From Limnobacter sp. CACIAM 66H1 (GTDB lineage: Bacteria > Pseudomonadota > Gammaproteobacteria > Burkholderiales > Burkholderiaceae_B), in the NCBI RefSeq assembly GCF_001601825.1, contig NZ_LUJK01000009.1, positions 1 to 64,000 on the forward strand: a DNA stretch of 64,000 nucleotides, in the 5' to 3' direction. The position numbers and the translations under genes were made by a program. This document shows, piece after piece, positions 45,504 through 55,100 of the stretch (the first letter of the stretch is position 1; every line of letters starts with the position of its first letter). Below the pieces are notes generated by a model. That model saw only the letters and a program-made list of their open reading frames with translations. It had not been told where the DNA came from and did no database searches.

Positions 45504-46106
45504 ATGCAGCACTTTCAAGCCATCGCTTTGTTTGCGTTTTTAAGCATCATCACGCCCGGACCCAACAACCTGATGATCATGACCAGCAGCATGAATTTTG
45601 GTGTGCGAAAAAGCCTGCCGCATTTCTTCGGCATCATTGTGGGCTTTCCGCTGATGCTGGTGGCCATGGGGCTTGGTTTGAATGCTGTGTTTGAAAGCCT
45701 GCCCTGGTTTCACAATGCACTGTTGGTGTTCAGCTTGCTGATGATGGTGTATTTGGCGTGGCGAATTGCCAGCTTTTCACCTTCCGAGGATGCGCTGAAA
45801 CCTGGTTCCAGGCCCTTGAGCTTTGTCAACGCCGTGCTGTTTCAATGGGTCAATCCCAAAGCCTGGTTCATGGCGACTGCCGCCGTGGCCCTGTTTCCCG
45901 CCCGCTCGAATACGCCTGTGCTGGATGTGTTGATGGTGGCCGTGATCATGGCCAGTGTGGGCCTGTTGTGTGTGGGCGTGTGGCTGGTGTTGGGTGCGCG
46001 CTTGCGGGCTTTTATCAACAGCCCGCTGCGCTTGAAGTGGTTCAACGGAACCATGGCTGCCAGCCTGGTGCTGTTTTTCGCGTACAGCACCGCACAGGCC
46101 GTTTGA
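45504..46106 (+). CDS. LysE-family amino-acid exporter
   Basis: A 200-residue inner-membrane protein with about six helices. The LysE/RhtB signature SIITPGPNNLMIMTSSMNFG is near residues 14-33, followed by HFFGIIVGFPLMLVAMGLGL. GGAG precedes the ATG. It is divergent from the MFS/MocR operon and shares the three-site operator. The exported compound is unknown, perhaps an amino acid that the MocR protein senses. Confidence 0.92.
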   Translation: MQHFQAIALFAFLSIITPGPNNLMIMTSSMNFGVRKSLPHFFGIIVGFPLMLVAMGLGLNAVFESLPWFHNALLVFSLLMMVYLAWRIASFSPSEDALKPGSRPLSFVNAVLFQWVNPKAWFMATAAVALFPARSNTPVLDVLMVAVIMASVGLLCVGVWLVLGARLRAFINSPLRLKWFNGTMAASLVLFFAYSTAQAV

Positions 46107-46110
46107 TCGA

Positions 46111-47265
46111 TCAAGGCAAGGACAGTCGCCAGATATTCCAGGTGGTGGTGCCAAACTGGCGCGTGAAACTGCCCTTGTTGTAGGGCAAGCCATACCGGGC
46201 TGCCAAGGCCTGCACCCGTGGTGACATTTCTGCGTAGCGGTTGGCAGGAATGTCCGGGAACAGGTGATGTTCAATTTGGTGGCTCAGGTTGCCCGACAAA
46301 ATATGGAACAGTTTGCCGCCTTGAATGTTACAGCTGCCCAGCAGTTGGCGCACATACCAGGCTGCGCGGGTTTCGCCTTCCACTTCTTCCTTGGTGAAGT
46401 GGTGCACACCTGCCGGGAAGTGGCCGCAGAAAATAATCACATTTGACCAAATATTGCGAATGCCGTTGGCAATCAAATTGGCCACAACGGTGAAGCCCAT
46501 GGCCACCAAGGCAATGTGCACAATGTCAAAGCCGAAGAACACCGTGAACGGCACGGTGACCGCGGCGCCCAGCAAAGGCCAGCACACATAATCCTTTAAC
46601 AGCTGGTGGCGCACCTTCCAGCCAATGCGTTTCAGCATGGGGATCACCTCCTTCCAGCTTTTCTGGCCAGCCATGAGTTTGTCTGCTTCCAGATCGTGCA
46701 GGGCCACACCCCACTGAAACAGCATCATCAACACAAAATTGATGACCGGGTTGAACAGGTACTTGGCATGCCAGCGTTGGTCGTCGGTAACCCGCAGCAC
46801 ACCGTAGCCAATGTCGGGGTCTTTGCCGTGCACATTGGTCCAGGTGTGATGCACTACGTTGTGGCTGTGTTTCCATTGGTCAGAAGGGCAGACGTTGTCC
46901 CATTCCCAGGTGTTGGATTGAATATTGGGATCGCGCATCCAGTCGAACTGGGCGTGCATGATGTTGTGCCCCAGCTCCATGTTCTCAATGCTTTTCGATA
47001 CCCCCAACATGATCGCGCCCAGTAGCAGCACGGCCCAGAACTGTGGCCAGCCGGTGAATGGCCATTCGCTCATCGGCAATAGGAAAAAGCTGAGAAACAC
47101 CACAATACGCCCGGCCAGCATCAGGCTGCGCTGCCATTTGATGACGGAGAGGATGTAAGCGCGGTCCTTGCTACCCAGCGAGTCAGCAATTTCATTGCGT
47201 ATGGCGTCCATTTCGCGACCGAATTCCTCAATGTCGCTGGCGCTCAAATGTTTTGGCATGCCCAT
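46111..47265 (-). CDS. Membrane fatty-acid desaturase (acyl-CoA/acyl-lipid type)
   Basis: A 384-residue integral-membrane di-iron desaturase. The three His boxes are GHNIMH, HNVVHH and HQIEHH, and the mid-sequence has SDQWKHSHNVVHHTWTNVHG. The ATG at 47265 has GGAG 7 bases upstream and was chosen over an ATG two codons later; the longer frame (to 47334) has no support. It lies 26 bases after the ferredoxin-reductase gene, which should supply its electrons. Family members put double bonds into acyl chains (often delta-9) to adjust membrane fluidity; position specificity here is unknown. Confidence 0.93.
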   Translation of the reverse strand: MGMPKHLSASDIEEFGREMDAIRNEIADSLGSKDRAYILSVIKWQRSLMLAGRIVVFLSFFLLPMSEWPFTGWPQFWAVLLLGAIMLGVSKSIENMELGHNIMHAQFDWMRDPNIQSNTWEWDNVCPSDQWKHSHNVVHHTWTNVHGKDPDIGYGVLRVTDDQRWHAKYLFNPVINFVLMMLFQWGVALHDLEADKLMAGQKSWKEVIPMLKRIGWKVRHQLLKDYVCWPLLGAAVTVPFTVFFGFDIVHIALVAMGFTVVANLIANGIRNIWSNVIIFCGHFPAGVHHFTKEEVEGETRAAWYVRQLLGSCNIQGGKLFHILSGNLSHQIEHHLFPDIPANRYAEMSPRVQALAARYGLPYNKGSFTRQFGTTTWNIWRLSLP

Positions 47266-47291
47266 GTTGTGTCTCCTGCTTCCCGAGTTGC

Positions 47292-48437
47292 TTACACTTC
47301 GATTTCTGCGTCGCCCACCGCGGCGCACACGCAAATCTGAATCACCTGGCCGGTTTCATTGATCAGTGCATTGGTCCGCAAATCGCGCACGCAGCCGCTG
47401 GCCAGTTTCACATCGCAACCGTGGCAAATCCCCATTCGGCAACCGTGTTCCGGATTCAAGCCCGAATCTTCGGCCAGGCGAAGCAGGTTGGTTTCACCGT
47501 CTGAGTTGGCGCTCACTTTGCTGTTCAAAAACTTCACCACGCCGGTTTTCACCTCGGTGGGAACGCCAGCCAGTTGAGCGCGGAACCGCTCCGTGTGCAC
47601 CTGTCGGCGAAGCCCTTCGGCTTCATACAGTTGCTCGATTGAATCGAGCATGGCTTGCGGGCCGCAGGCATACACATCACGTTTTCGCCAGTCGGGGCAC
47701 AGTTGCTCCAGTTGCTCTTTGGAAAAGTGGGGGCGTTTGCCGGTTATGTCTTCAGGCTTCTGGCCAGGTTCCCGGGTGTGCACCAGGTTCAGTTTGTACA
47801 GCTTTTGCTTGTCCGCAATTCCTTTCAGTTCACGCCCAAAAATCACATCGTAAGTGTGGGGCGCGTAGTGAATGTGCACGGTGTTGGGCATTCGCTCTTG
47901 CAGCACCAGGCTTCTCAACATGCTCATGATCGGTGTAATGCCGCTGCCCGCAGTAATAAACAGGGGCAGCACAGGCTGTGCGTCGGGCAGGTAAAAGTCG
48001 CCTTGTGGCACACCAATCGGCACGTAATCGCCCACTTTCAGCTTGCGCACCAGGTGGTGCGACATGCGGCCATTGTCGATGGCTTTCACCGTGATGGTGA
48101 AGCAGCCATCATTGCGTTCCGGGGCTGAACTGATTGAATAGGTGCGCGTGAAATGTTGCCCGCCAATGGGCACGCCAATGCGCAAGTGCTGACCAGGGCG
48201 GTGGCTTCGCCAGTTCAGGCCAGGGCGCAAGGTGATAGTGCGCGAGTCCGATGTTTCATCCCACACCGCTTCAACCCGCGCTTGCAGGGCATGAGTACTC
48301 CACAGCGGGTTGACCAGTTCGATGTAGTGGGAGGTTCGAAGGGGAAATGCAAAGGCATCGGAGACTTTCGTCACGAGGCCAGCTACACGTTTGATCAATG
48401 AGTTGTTGAACTGCGCGGATCCTGCCTCAGACTGCAT
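47292..48437 (-). CDS. Ferredoxin-NAD(P)H reductase with C-terminal 2Fe-2S domain
   Basis: A 381-residue electron-transfer protein. The FAD region is TRTYSISSAPE, the NAD(P) region has ITAGSGITPIMSMLRSL and ACGPQAMLDSIEQLYE, and the C-terminal plant-type 2Fe-2S domain has CRMGICHGC and a distant C (VCAAVG). AGGAG precedes the ATG at 48437. It sits directly before the desaturase gene, matching the known desaturase-reductase pairs (as DesB/DesC in pseudomonads), so it should feed electrons to the desaturase. Confidence 0.93.
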   Translation of the reverse strand: MQSEAGSAQFNNSLIKRVAGLVTKVSDAFAFPLRTSHYIELVNPLWSTHALQARVEAVWDETSDSRTITLRPGLNWRSHRPGQHLRIGVPIGGQHFTRTYSISSAPERNDGCFTITVKAIDNGRMSHHLVRKLKVGDYVPIGVPQGDFYLPDAQPVLPLFITAGSGITPIMSMLRSLVLQERMPNTVHIHYAPHTYDVIFGRELKGIADKQKLYKLNLVHTREPGQKPEDITGKRPHFSKEQLEQLCPDWRKRDVYACGPQAMLDSIEQLYEAEGLRRQVHTERFRAQLAGVPTEVKTGVVKFLNSKVSANSDGETNLLRLAEDSGLNPEHGCRMGICHGCDVKLASGCVRDLRTNALINETGQVIQICVCAAVGDAEIEV

Positions 48438-48529
48438 TGTGTCTCCTCGTTTTTGTATTGTAAAACGAGTGTGCACTGAAACACATTTGAAGTCATTCCG
48501 CACTGCACCAGCGGTCGGTGATTTACTGA

Positions 48530-48551
48530 CAGCGCCTAAAGACGGGCGCTG
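48530..48551 (-). terminator. Stem-loop after the HMG-CoA reductase gene
   Basis: CAGCGCC and GGCGCTG make a 7-base GC-rich stem with an 8-base loop, 13 bases after the stop codon on the minus strand. No T run follows, so it may be a weak terminator or RNA-end structure. Confidence 0.4.
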
Positions 48552-48563
48552 ACTTGCATCGGC

Positions 48564-49733
48564 TTAACGGTTCCTTCCGTAGGCGTCGTGGGAGGAAACC
48601 CATTCATCCGCCAGAATGGCGGACAGCAAAGACAAATCTCCGGCCAGTACCGTGGCGCCCACAATCTCAGCCAGTTTGCGAGCTTTGCCAGCCCCCTCGC
48701 AGCCCAGCATTTTCAGGCACTCGGCCTGCGTGGCCAGGCCCGTTCCACCGCCTTTGGTGGCGCAGATCACCGAGGGCAATGTGACAGAGAAGTACAAATC
48801 CCCATCGGCTGTAATGTCCATGAACACCATGCCTGTGTGGCTTTCCACTACATTGGCTTCATCTTGCCCTGTGGCAATAAACAGGGCGGCAATGCCATTG
48901 GCCGAGTGGGGGCCACTGTAGGCACTGCCTGCCAGCTGCGCGCCTATGGCACTACGTTGGCGTTGCTTGAAAATTGTTTCCGGCGTGGTGCGGGCAAGCC
49001 GTTGCAGTACCTCGCGCTTGATGGTGGCTTCCGCAATCACACGCTTGCCCCGGCTGTGCAGCAGGTTCATGTGCGAATGTTTTTTGTCGGTTTCTATGGC
49101 ACCACTCAATGCGAAATAGCTGATGGCCTCCGGGCTGTTTTTCAGCACCCATTGGCAGGCTGCGTGCGTGGCTTTGCCGCACATGTTCTGGCCGGCTGCA
49201 TCACCTGTGGTGTAGTTAAAGCGCGTGTACACCATGCGCGCCACTTGCCAGGTTTGAATGTGCTCCAGTTTGCCAAAGCTGGTGGTTTTTTCTGCTTCGG
49301 CTTTGACCGTGGCCAGGTTTTCATTGATCCATTGCAAAAACCTTTTGGCCGCGCGGGCATCCTCGAATTCAAAAAGTGGTGCACGTTGCATGTATTCCTC
49401 GGCCACCGTCACCTTTACGCCGCCCGATTCGCTCACCATTCGCATGCCCCGGCTATAACTGGCCACCAGTGTGCCTTCGGTCGTGGCCAGTGGCACGTAA
49501 AACCAGCCTTGGGCATGTTCACCATGAATCAACACTGGTCCTGCCACACCCACCGGCATTTGCACCACACCAATGAAGTTCTCAGTGTTGCTTTTCAAAC
49601 TTTCAGGGGGCAGGGAATAGGTGCCAGTGTGGTGCAAGCTAGCTCCGGTTTGTTGTGTTAAAAATTCGCGGCGCGCTTTGGCAGCATCTTCCGAATAGTT
49701 GTCGTCAAAACGTGGAATGGGTGTGCGGGTCAT
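48564..49733 (-). CDS. Class I-type HMG-CoA reductase (catalytic domain only)
   Basis: A 389-residue cytosolic reductase that should make mevalonate from HMG-CoA with NADPH. Class I signatures are ENFIGVVQMPVGVAGP at 51-66, TTEGTLVASYSRG at 84-96 (catalytic Glu86), GDAAGQNM, TDKKHSHMNL (Lys217), GQDEANVVES (Asp291) and KGGGTGLATQ, with the C-terminal His382 in SSHDAYGRNR. There is no membrane anchor. Betaproteobacteria make isoprenoids by the MEP route, so this is unusual. It follows a coiled-coil gene by 20 bases and precedes the desaturase pair by 126 bases. It might supply mevalonate for a special product or act in catabolism. Confidence 0.93.
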   Translation of the reverse strand: MTRTPIPRFDDNYSEDAAKARREFLTQQTGASLHHTGTYSLPPESLKSNTENFIGVVQMPVGVAGPVLIHGEHAQGWFYVPLATTEGTLVASYSRGMRMVSESGGVKVTVAEEYMQRAPLFEFEDARAAKRFLQWINENLATVKAEAEKTTSFGKLEHIQTWQVARMVYTRFNYTTGDAAGQNMCGKATHAACQWVLKNSPEAISYFALSGAIETDKKHSHMNLLHSRGKRVIAEATIKREVLQRLARTTPETIFKQRQRSAIGAQLAGSAYSGPHSANGIAALFIATGQDEANVVESHTGMVFMDITADGDLYFSVTLPSVICATKGGGTGLATQAECLKMLGCEGAGKARKLAEIVGATVLAGDLSLLSAILADEWVSSHDAYGRNR

Positions 49734-49753
49734 CAGCGGGCTCGTCTTTCTGT

Positions 49754-50170
49754 TTATTTGCGCTTGGGTTTGGTGCCACGGGTGACCGCAGCAATCGACT
49801 CTTCGTAGCCGCTCACCAGCTTGCCAATGTTTTCCAGCTTGGCCTTCAGCACATTGAGTTCCATTTGGGTGCGGTCCAGTTGCATGGTCAGGTGGGCGTT
49901 GTCTTTCTCCAGCCCGACCATGGTTTTGTGCAGCTCGCGGTTTTCCTGCTCCAGTTCTTTGTTGGCTTGATACATTTTCAACAAGTTGGCTTGCAAGCCT
50001 TTGACCTTGTCCTGAACACCATCTACTGTTTGCTTGATACCGGTTTCAAATTGATTCACCTGGTCAACCACTGCGTTGATCAAGTGTCCTGCAGGCAGGC
50101 TGGATGCCCTTTTCTGTGCCGCGCTTTTCAGTTTGCGCAATGCGTTACCACCTTTCTCTGCCACGCCCAT
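49754..50170 (-). CDS. Coiled-coil protein upstream of HMG-CoA reductase
   Basis: A 138-residue soluble protein. After a basic N-terminus (KLKSAAQKRASSLPAGHLI) it forms one long coiled coil (about 30-120) with NLLKMYQANKELEQENRELH and LEKDNAHLTMQLDRTQMELN, and a basic tail (TRGTKPKRK). GGAG lies 7 bases before the ATG at 50170. Not recognised as a named family. It is in the same orientation as the reductase and probably cotranscribed; a scaffolding or regulatory role is possible but not supported by any motif. Confidence 0.78.
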   Translation of the reverse strand: MGVAEKGGNALRKLKSAAQKRASSLPAGHLINAVVDQVNQFETGIKQTVDGVQDKVKGLQANLLKMYQANKELEQENRELHKTMVGLEKDNAHLTMQLDRTQMELNVLKAKLENIGKLVSGYEESIAAVTRGTKPKRK

Positions 50171-50308
50171 GCTTGTCTCCTGATTGTTGTTTTTGGAATT
50201 ACAAGCAAAGAGTAGCAAGTTTCCAAACGCCAGTGGCGCTTAATCTAAAGATTCTCCGCCATTCAGCGTATTGCAGCTGGGTTGATAAGGTCCTCTAAAC
50301 CGCGTGTC

Positions 50309-50325
50309 AATCTGAATTCCAGATT
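50309..50325. promoter_or_regulatory. Inverted repeat in the 50170-50391 intergenic region
   Basis: AATCTG-AATTC-CAGATT is a perfect 6-base inverted repeat. It lies in the shared upstream region of the coiled-coil/HMG-CoA reductase operon and the TetR gene and may be an additional operator or a promoter element. Confidence 0.3.
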
Positions 50326-50334
50326 GCTGATTAA

Positions 50335-50370
50335 TCAATCGTTTGATATATTTTTAAATCAATCGATTGA
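50335..50370. promoter_or_regulatory. Tandem TetR operators before the third RND operon
   Basis: TCAATCGATTGA (50359-50370) is a perfect 12-base palindrome. A near copy TCAATCGTTTGA lies at 50335-50346, 24 bases upstream. Both precede the TetR ATG by 21-56 bases, consistent with autoregulation of the TetR-adaptor-pump-nitroreductase operon by two bound dimers. Confidence 0.6.
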
Positions 50371-50390
50371 ATTAATTCTGGATTTTTCCC

Positions 50391-51038
50391 ATGCTTCAAG
50401 ACAAGCAGCAGTCCGCACGGCAAAAGCTGGTGCAGGCCGCACTGATCACCTTCGCTGAAAAAGGCTATGAGGGCGCTTCTACGCGCGAAATCGCCGACAA
50501 GGCGGGTGCCAATATATCCTCTATTCGCTATTACTTCGGCGACAAGGCTGGTCTTTACAGGGCCGCTTATACCGAGCCCCTGTGCGGCACGCCGTTTGAG
50601 CAGGGCATTCCTGATTTGAACAGCACCGATGTGGACAAGGCGCTGAAGCAATTGTTCCGGGATTTTCTGGAGCCTTTGAAGCACGGTGAAACATTTCGTT
50701 TGGTGATGAAATTGCACTTTCGCGAAATGATTGAACCCACCGGTGCCTGGGAACATGAAATAGACGCGGAAATCAAGCCACAGCACATGGCCTTGGTCAA
50801 CATGCTGACCGCCTATTTTGGTTTGACCAAACCCGACCTGGACATTCAACGCCTGGCCTTCGCCATGATGGGCATGGCGGTTAATTTTTATGTGGCTCAA
50901 GATGTGGTCGATGTGATTTGCCCCAAATTGATGGGCAACGCCAAAGCCATTGATACCTTGAGTGATCGCTTGGCCGGTTATGCCAAGGCCATGCTGGAAA
51001 GTGAAAGCAAACGACGCAAACAGGATTGCAGCAAATGA
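50391..51038 (+). CDS. TetR-family regulator (CecR/YbiH-like) of an RND operon
   Basis: A 215-residue regulator. The helix-turn-helix part shows ARQKLVQAALITFAEKGYEG, STREIADKAGANISSIRYYF and DKAGLYRAAY. The C-terminal part (PTGAWEHEIDAEIKPQHMAL) matches the DUF1956-type ligand domain seen in CecR/YbiH regulators next to MFP/efflux genes. It starts at 50391 behind the tandem palindromes, and its stop overlaps the adaptor start in ATGA. It is the first gene of the operon. Confidence 0.92.
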   Translation: MLQDKQQSARQKLVQAALITFAEKGYEGASTREIADKAGANISSIRYYFGDKAGLYRAAYTEPLCGTPFEQGIPDLNSTDVDKALKQLFRDFLEPLKHGETFRLVMKLHFREMIEPTGAWEHEIDAEIKPQHMALVNMLTAYFGLTKPDLDIQRLAFAMMGMAVNFYVAQDVVDVICPKLMGNAKAIDTLSDRLAGYAKAMLESESKRRKQDCSK

Positions 51039-52147
51039 ACATTTCAATGGTTTTAAGCAAATACCCCGTCGCCATGCTCGCGGCAACCTTGCTGCTGGGA
51101 GCTTGTTCACCCAGCGCCGAGCAAGCCGAGCCTGAAGTGGCAGGCGACACACAAGCGCCCGGCAAAGCCAGTTTGTCGGTTCAGTTGGCTGTGATTGAAC
51201 AGAAAACGATTCCGCTGAAACTGTCGGTGAATGGCAGCGTGGCGGCCTGGCAAGAGGCCGTGATCGGTTCCCAGTTGAACGGTGTACGCATTGATGCCTT
51301 GCGGGCTGAAGTGGGCGATGTGGTCAAGAAAGGTCAAACGCTGGCCGTATTCGATCAACAAACGGTGAATGCCGATTTGGCACAGGCCAAAGCGGGAGTG
51401 GCCGAGGCGCAAGCCCTGTTTGAACAAGCCAGGTTGAATGCCGACATGATTCGCAACATCACCGACCAAGGGGCGGTCAGTGCACAGGAGCGCAATCAGG
51501 TCATCGCCGCAGAGAAGTCTGCACAGGCCCGTTTGTTGTCAGCCAAGGCGCTTCAAACCCAACAGGAAATTCGTTTGCGCAACACCACGGTCACTGCCCT
51601 GGACGATGGCGTGATCAGCGCGCGCACGGCCACCTTGGGTTCAGTGCCAGCCCCGGGGCAAGAGCTGTTTCGCTTGGTGCGTCAGCAGCGCCTGGAGTGG
51701 CAGGCGGAGGTCACGGATTCTGAGTTGACTCGCATCAAGGAGGGCATGGCAGTGCAGGTGCTCCATGAAGCAGAGCCCATCAAGGGGATTGTTCGTACCA
51801 TCAGCCCGGTCATCAATTCACAATCAAGAAATGGCATGGTGTATGTCGATTTGCCCGGAGCGTATTCCAAGGGCTTGAAGCCTGGCATGTACTTGCGCGG
51901 TGAGTTTGATTTGGGTGAACAAACGGCCACGGTGATTCCGCAAACCGCGGTGATTGAACGTGACGGGTTTACCTACGCCTTTACGCTGGATGAAAAAACC
52001 AGTCAGGTTCAACGCGTGAAGCTGGAGGTGAACCGGGCCCAGGGCGAATTCATTGAAGTGCTCAATGGTTTGAAGCCTGGTGACAAGGTGGTGAGAAGCG
52101 GTGTGGCCTTCCTGGCCCATGGTGATTTCGTGAAGGTGGTTCAGTGA
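51035..52147 (+). CDS. RND efflux adaptor lipoprotein
   Basis: A 370-residue membrane-fusion protein. The signal ends with LLLGAC, with the lipid Cys near 24. It shows lipoyl halves (GSQLNGVRIDALRAEVGDVV and LRNTTVTALDDGVISARTA), a helical hairpin between them, and the beta-barrel part (GMVYVDLPG). It overlaps the TetR stop in ATGA and its own stop overlaps the pump start in GTGA. It links the pump to an outer-membrane channel that is not encoded here. Confidence 0.93.
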   Translation: MNISMVLSKYPVAMLAATLLLGACSPSAEQAEPEVAGDTQAPGKASLSVQLAVIEQKTIPLKLSVNGSVAAWQEAVIGSQLNGVRIDALRAEVGDVVKKGQTLAVFDQQTVNADLAQAKAGVAEAQALFEQARLNADMIRNITDQGAVSAQERNQVIAAEKSAQARLLSAKALQTQQEIRLRNTTVTALDDGVISARTATLGSVPAPGQELFRLVRQQRLEWQAEVTDSELTRIKEGMAVQVLHEAEPIKGIVRTISPVINSQSRNGMVYVDLPGAYSKGLKPGMYLRGEFDLGEQTATVIPQTAVIERDGFTYAFTLDEKTSQVQRVKLEVNRAQGEFIEVLNGLKPGDKVVRSGVAFLAHGDFVKVVQ

Positions 52148-55100
52148 ACGTCTCAACCTGGTCAATCAAGAACCCGATTCCTGCGGTGATGCTGTTTTTC
52201 CTGCTCACGGTGGCAGGGCTCTTCAGCTTTTCAAGCATGAAGATCCAGCAGTTTCCGGACATCGAGTTGCCCACGGTGCTGGTGACTGCCAGCCTGCCGG
52301 GTGCATCGCCTGCGCAGCTTGAAAATGATGTAGCGCGCAAAATTGAAAACTCGCTGGCCACACTGCAACAACTCAAACACATCTACACCAAGATTCAGGA
52401 CGGCATCGTTAGTATCACCGTTGAATTCAACCTGGAAAAAGACACCCAGGAAGCGGTGGACGATGTGCGTTCTGCGGTGTCCCGTGTGCGTGCAGACTTG
52501 CCCACTGATCTGCGCGACCCGGTGATCAACAAACTGGAGCTGAGCGGTGCCCCGGTGCTGGCTTACACCATTGCATCCACAGCTTTTGATGAAGAAGGTT
52601 TGTCCTGGTATGTGGACGACACCATCACCAAAACCCTGTTGAACGTGAAAGGTGTGGGCGCTGTAAACCGGGTGGGCGGTGTAACACGCCAGGTGGTGGT
52701 TGAATTAGACCCGTTGAAGATGCAGGCCCTGGGTGTGAGTGCGCTGGACGTGTCGCGCCAGTTGCGCAACACCCAGCTGGAGGCCGCGGGTGGTCGCGCA
52801 GACTTGGGCGTTGGCGAGCAACCATTGCGTACCATCGCCACCGTGGAGAATGCCAATCAGTTAAAGGAAATCTCCATCTCCTTGAGCAATGGTCGCCGGG
52901 TCAAGCTGACTGAAATTGCCACGATCAAAGACACGATTGCAGACCGGCGTTCGGCGGCTTTACTGAATGGTCAGGACGTGGTGGGTTTTGAGATCACGCG
53001 AAGCAAGGGTGCCAGTGAAGTGGAAGTGGGGCAGGGGGTGGCCAAGGCGCTGGCTGATCTGCAGGCTCAGCGGCCCGACCTCACCATTGTGGAGGCGTTC
53101 AACTTCGTGGAGCCTGTGAAAGAGGATTTCGACAGCTCCATGAAAATGCTCTACGAGGGAGCATTTCTGGCCGTGGTGGTGGTGTGGTTTTTCCTGCGCG
53201 ACTGGCGCGCCACCTTTGTGTCTGCAGTGGCTTTGCCCTTGTCGATCATTCCGGCTTTTGCCGGCATGTATTACCTGGGCTTCAGTCTGAATGTGGTGTC
53301 ACTTCTGGCCATGTCGCTGGTGGTGGGTATATTGGTGGACGATGCCATCGTGGAGGTTGAAAACATCGTTCGACACTCCAGAATGGGCAAGAACCCGATT
53401 GATGCTGCACGCGAAGCCGCCGATGAAATCGGTCTGGCAGTGATTGCCACCACATTTACCTTGATTGCCGTGTTCCTGCCCACCGCATTCATGAGCGGCG
53501 TGGCTGGCAAGTTTTTCGTTCAATTTGGCTGGACAGCCTCACTGGCTGTGTTCGCCTCACTGGTGGTGGCGCGCATGCTGACGCCCATGATGGCAGCTTA
53601 CATGCTCAAGCCAGCGGGTCACGAAAGCGAGAAAAACGAGCCCGGGAAAATGATGGTCCGCTACCTGGACTGGGTACGCTGGGCGCTGGCTCACAGGTGG
53701 ATTACCTGTATTGCGGCGGGTGCTTTTTTCGTGGGCTCCATCATGTTGATCCCACTGTTGCCCACCGGTTTTATTCCGCCCGATGATCTGTCACAAACCC
53801 AGGTTTATCTGGAACTGCAACCGGGCAGCACGTACGAGCAAACTCGTGAGGCTGCGGAAAAAGCCCGTGAGCTGGTCAGTGAAGTGGAATACGTTCGCAG
53901 TGTGTACACCACCATTGGCGGTGGTTCTGCGGGAACGGATCCATTCATGATGAGCGGTCAGGCCGAGGTGCGCAAAGCCACGCTCACGGTGCTGCTCGAT
54001 CCGCGCGGTGAACGCGCCGTACGCAAGCAAGTGACCGAAACACAAATGCGTGAGGCGCTCAGCAACCTGCCCGGTGTGCGTTACAAAGTGGGGCTGGGTG
54101 CGTCTGGCGAGAAGTATGTGTTGGTGCTGTCAGGCGATGATGGTGACGCGTTGTCCAAGGCCGCCGCGGAAGTGGAGCGTGATCTTCGCACCATTCCCGG
54201 TTTGGGCTCCATTGCATCCAGTGCAGCTTTGGTTCGTCCCGAAGTCTGGATCAAGCCCGATTTTGCCAAGGCGGCCGATTTGGGCGTCAGCACCGCAGCC
54301 ATGGGCGAAACCCTGCGTGTCGCCACGGTCGGTGATTATGACGCGGCCTTGCCCAAACTGAATTTGTCTCAACGCCAGGTGCCGATCGTGGTTCGTCTGG
54401 ACGAGGCAGCGCGTGCCGACCTCAGCGTGCTTGAGCGCCTTGCAGTGCCTCCAGCAAGCCAGGAGTGCCCCAGTGTGCCTTTGAACCAGGTCGCCACTTT
54501 GGGCATCAACGCGGGCCCCTCGGTGATTGATCGTTACGATCGTGCCCGCAACGTGAACTTTGAAATTGAATTGCAGGGTCAACCGTTGGGTGATGTGGCT
54601 GCAGCGGTTCAGCAACTGCCCAGCATCAAAAAACCTGCCACCTGGTGTGGCTCAACGCAATATCGGTGATGCCGAGGTGATGGAAGAACTGTTCGCCAGT
54701 TTCGGTTTGGCCATGCTCACAGGTGTGTTGTGCATTTTTGTGGTGCTGGTGTTGTTGTTCAAGGATTTCCTGCAACCAGTCACCATTCTGGCCGCACTTC
54801 CGCTGAGTTTGGGGGGGGCATTCGTGGGTCTGTTGATTGCGGGTAAAAGCTTCTCCATGCCCTCACTGATCGGCTTGATCATGTTGATGGGCATTGCCAC
54901 CAAGAATTCGATTCTGTTGGTGGAGTACGCCATCATGGCGCGCAATGACAAAGGCATGAGCAGGCTGGATGCGGTGGTGGACGCCTGTCACAAGCGCGCC
55001 CGCCCCATCATCATGACTACGATTGCCATGGCGGCGGGCATGTTACCCATCGCCATTGGCACTGGCGATGCAGACACCAGCTTTCGCAGTCCAATGGCGA

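Noticed and set aside
48588-49661. 357-codon plus-strand frame
   Set aside because: Opposite the HMG-CoA reductase gene with all catalytic motifs; antisense openness is due to codon bias.
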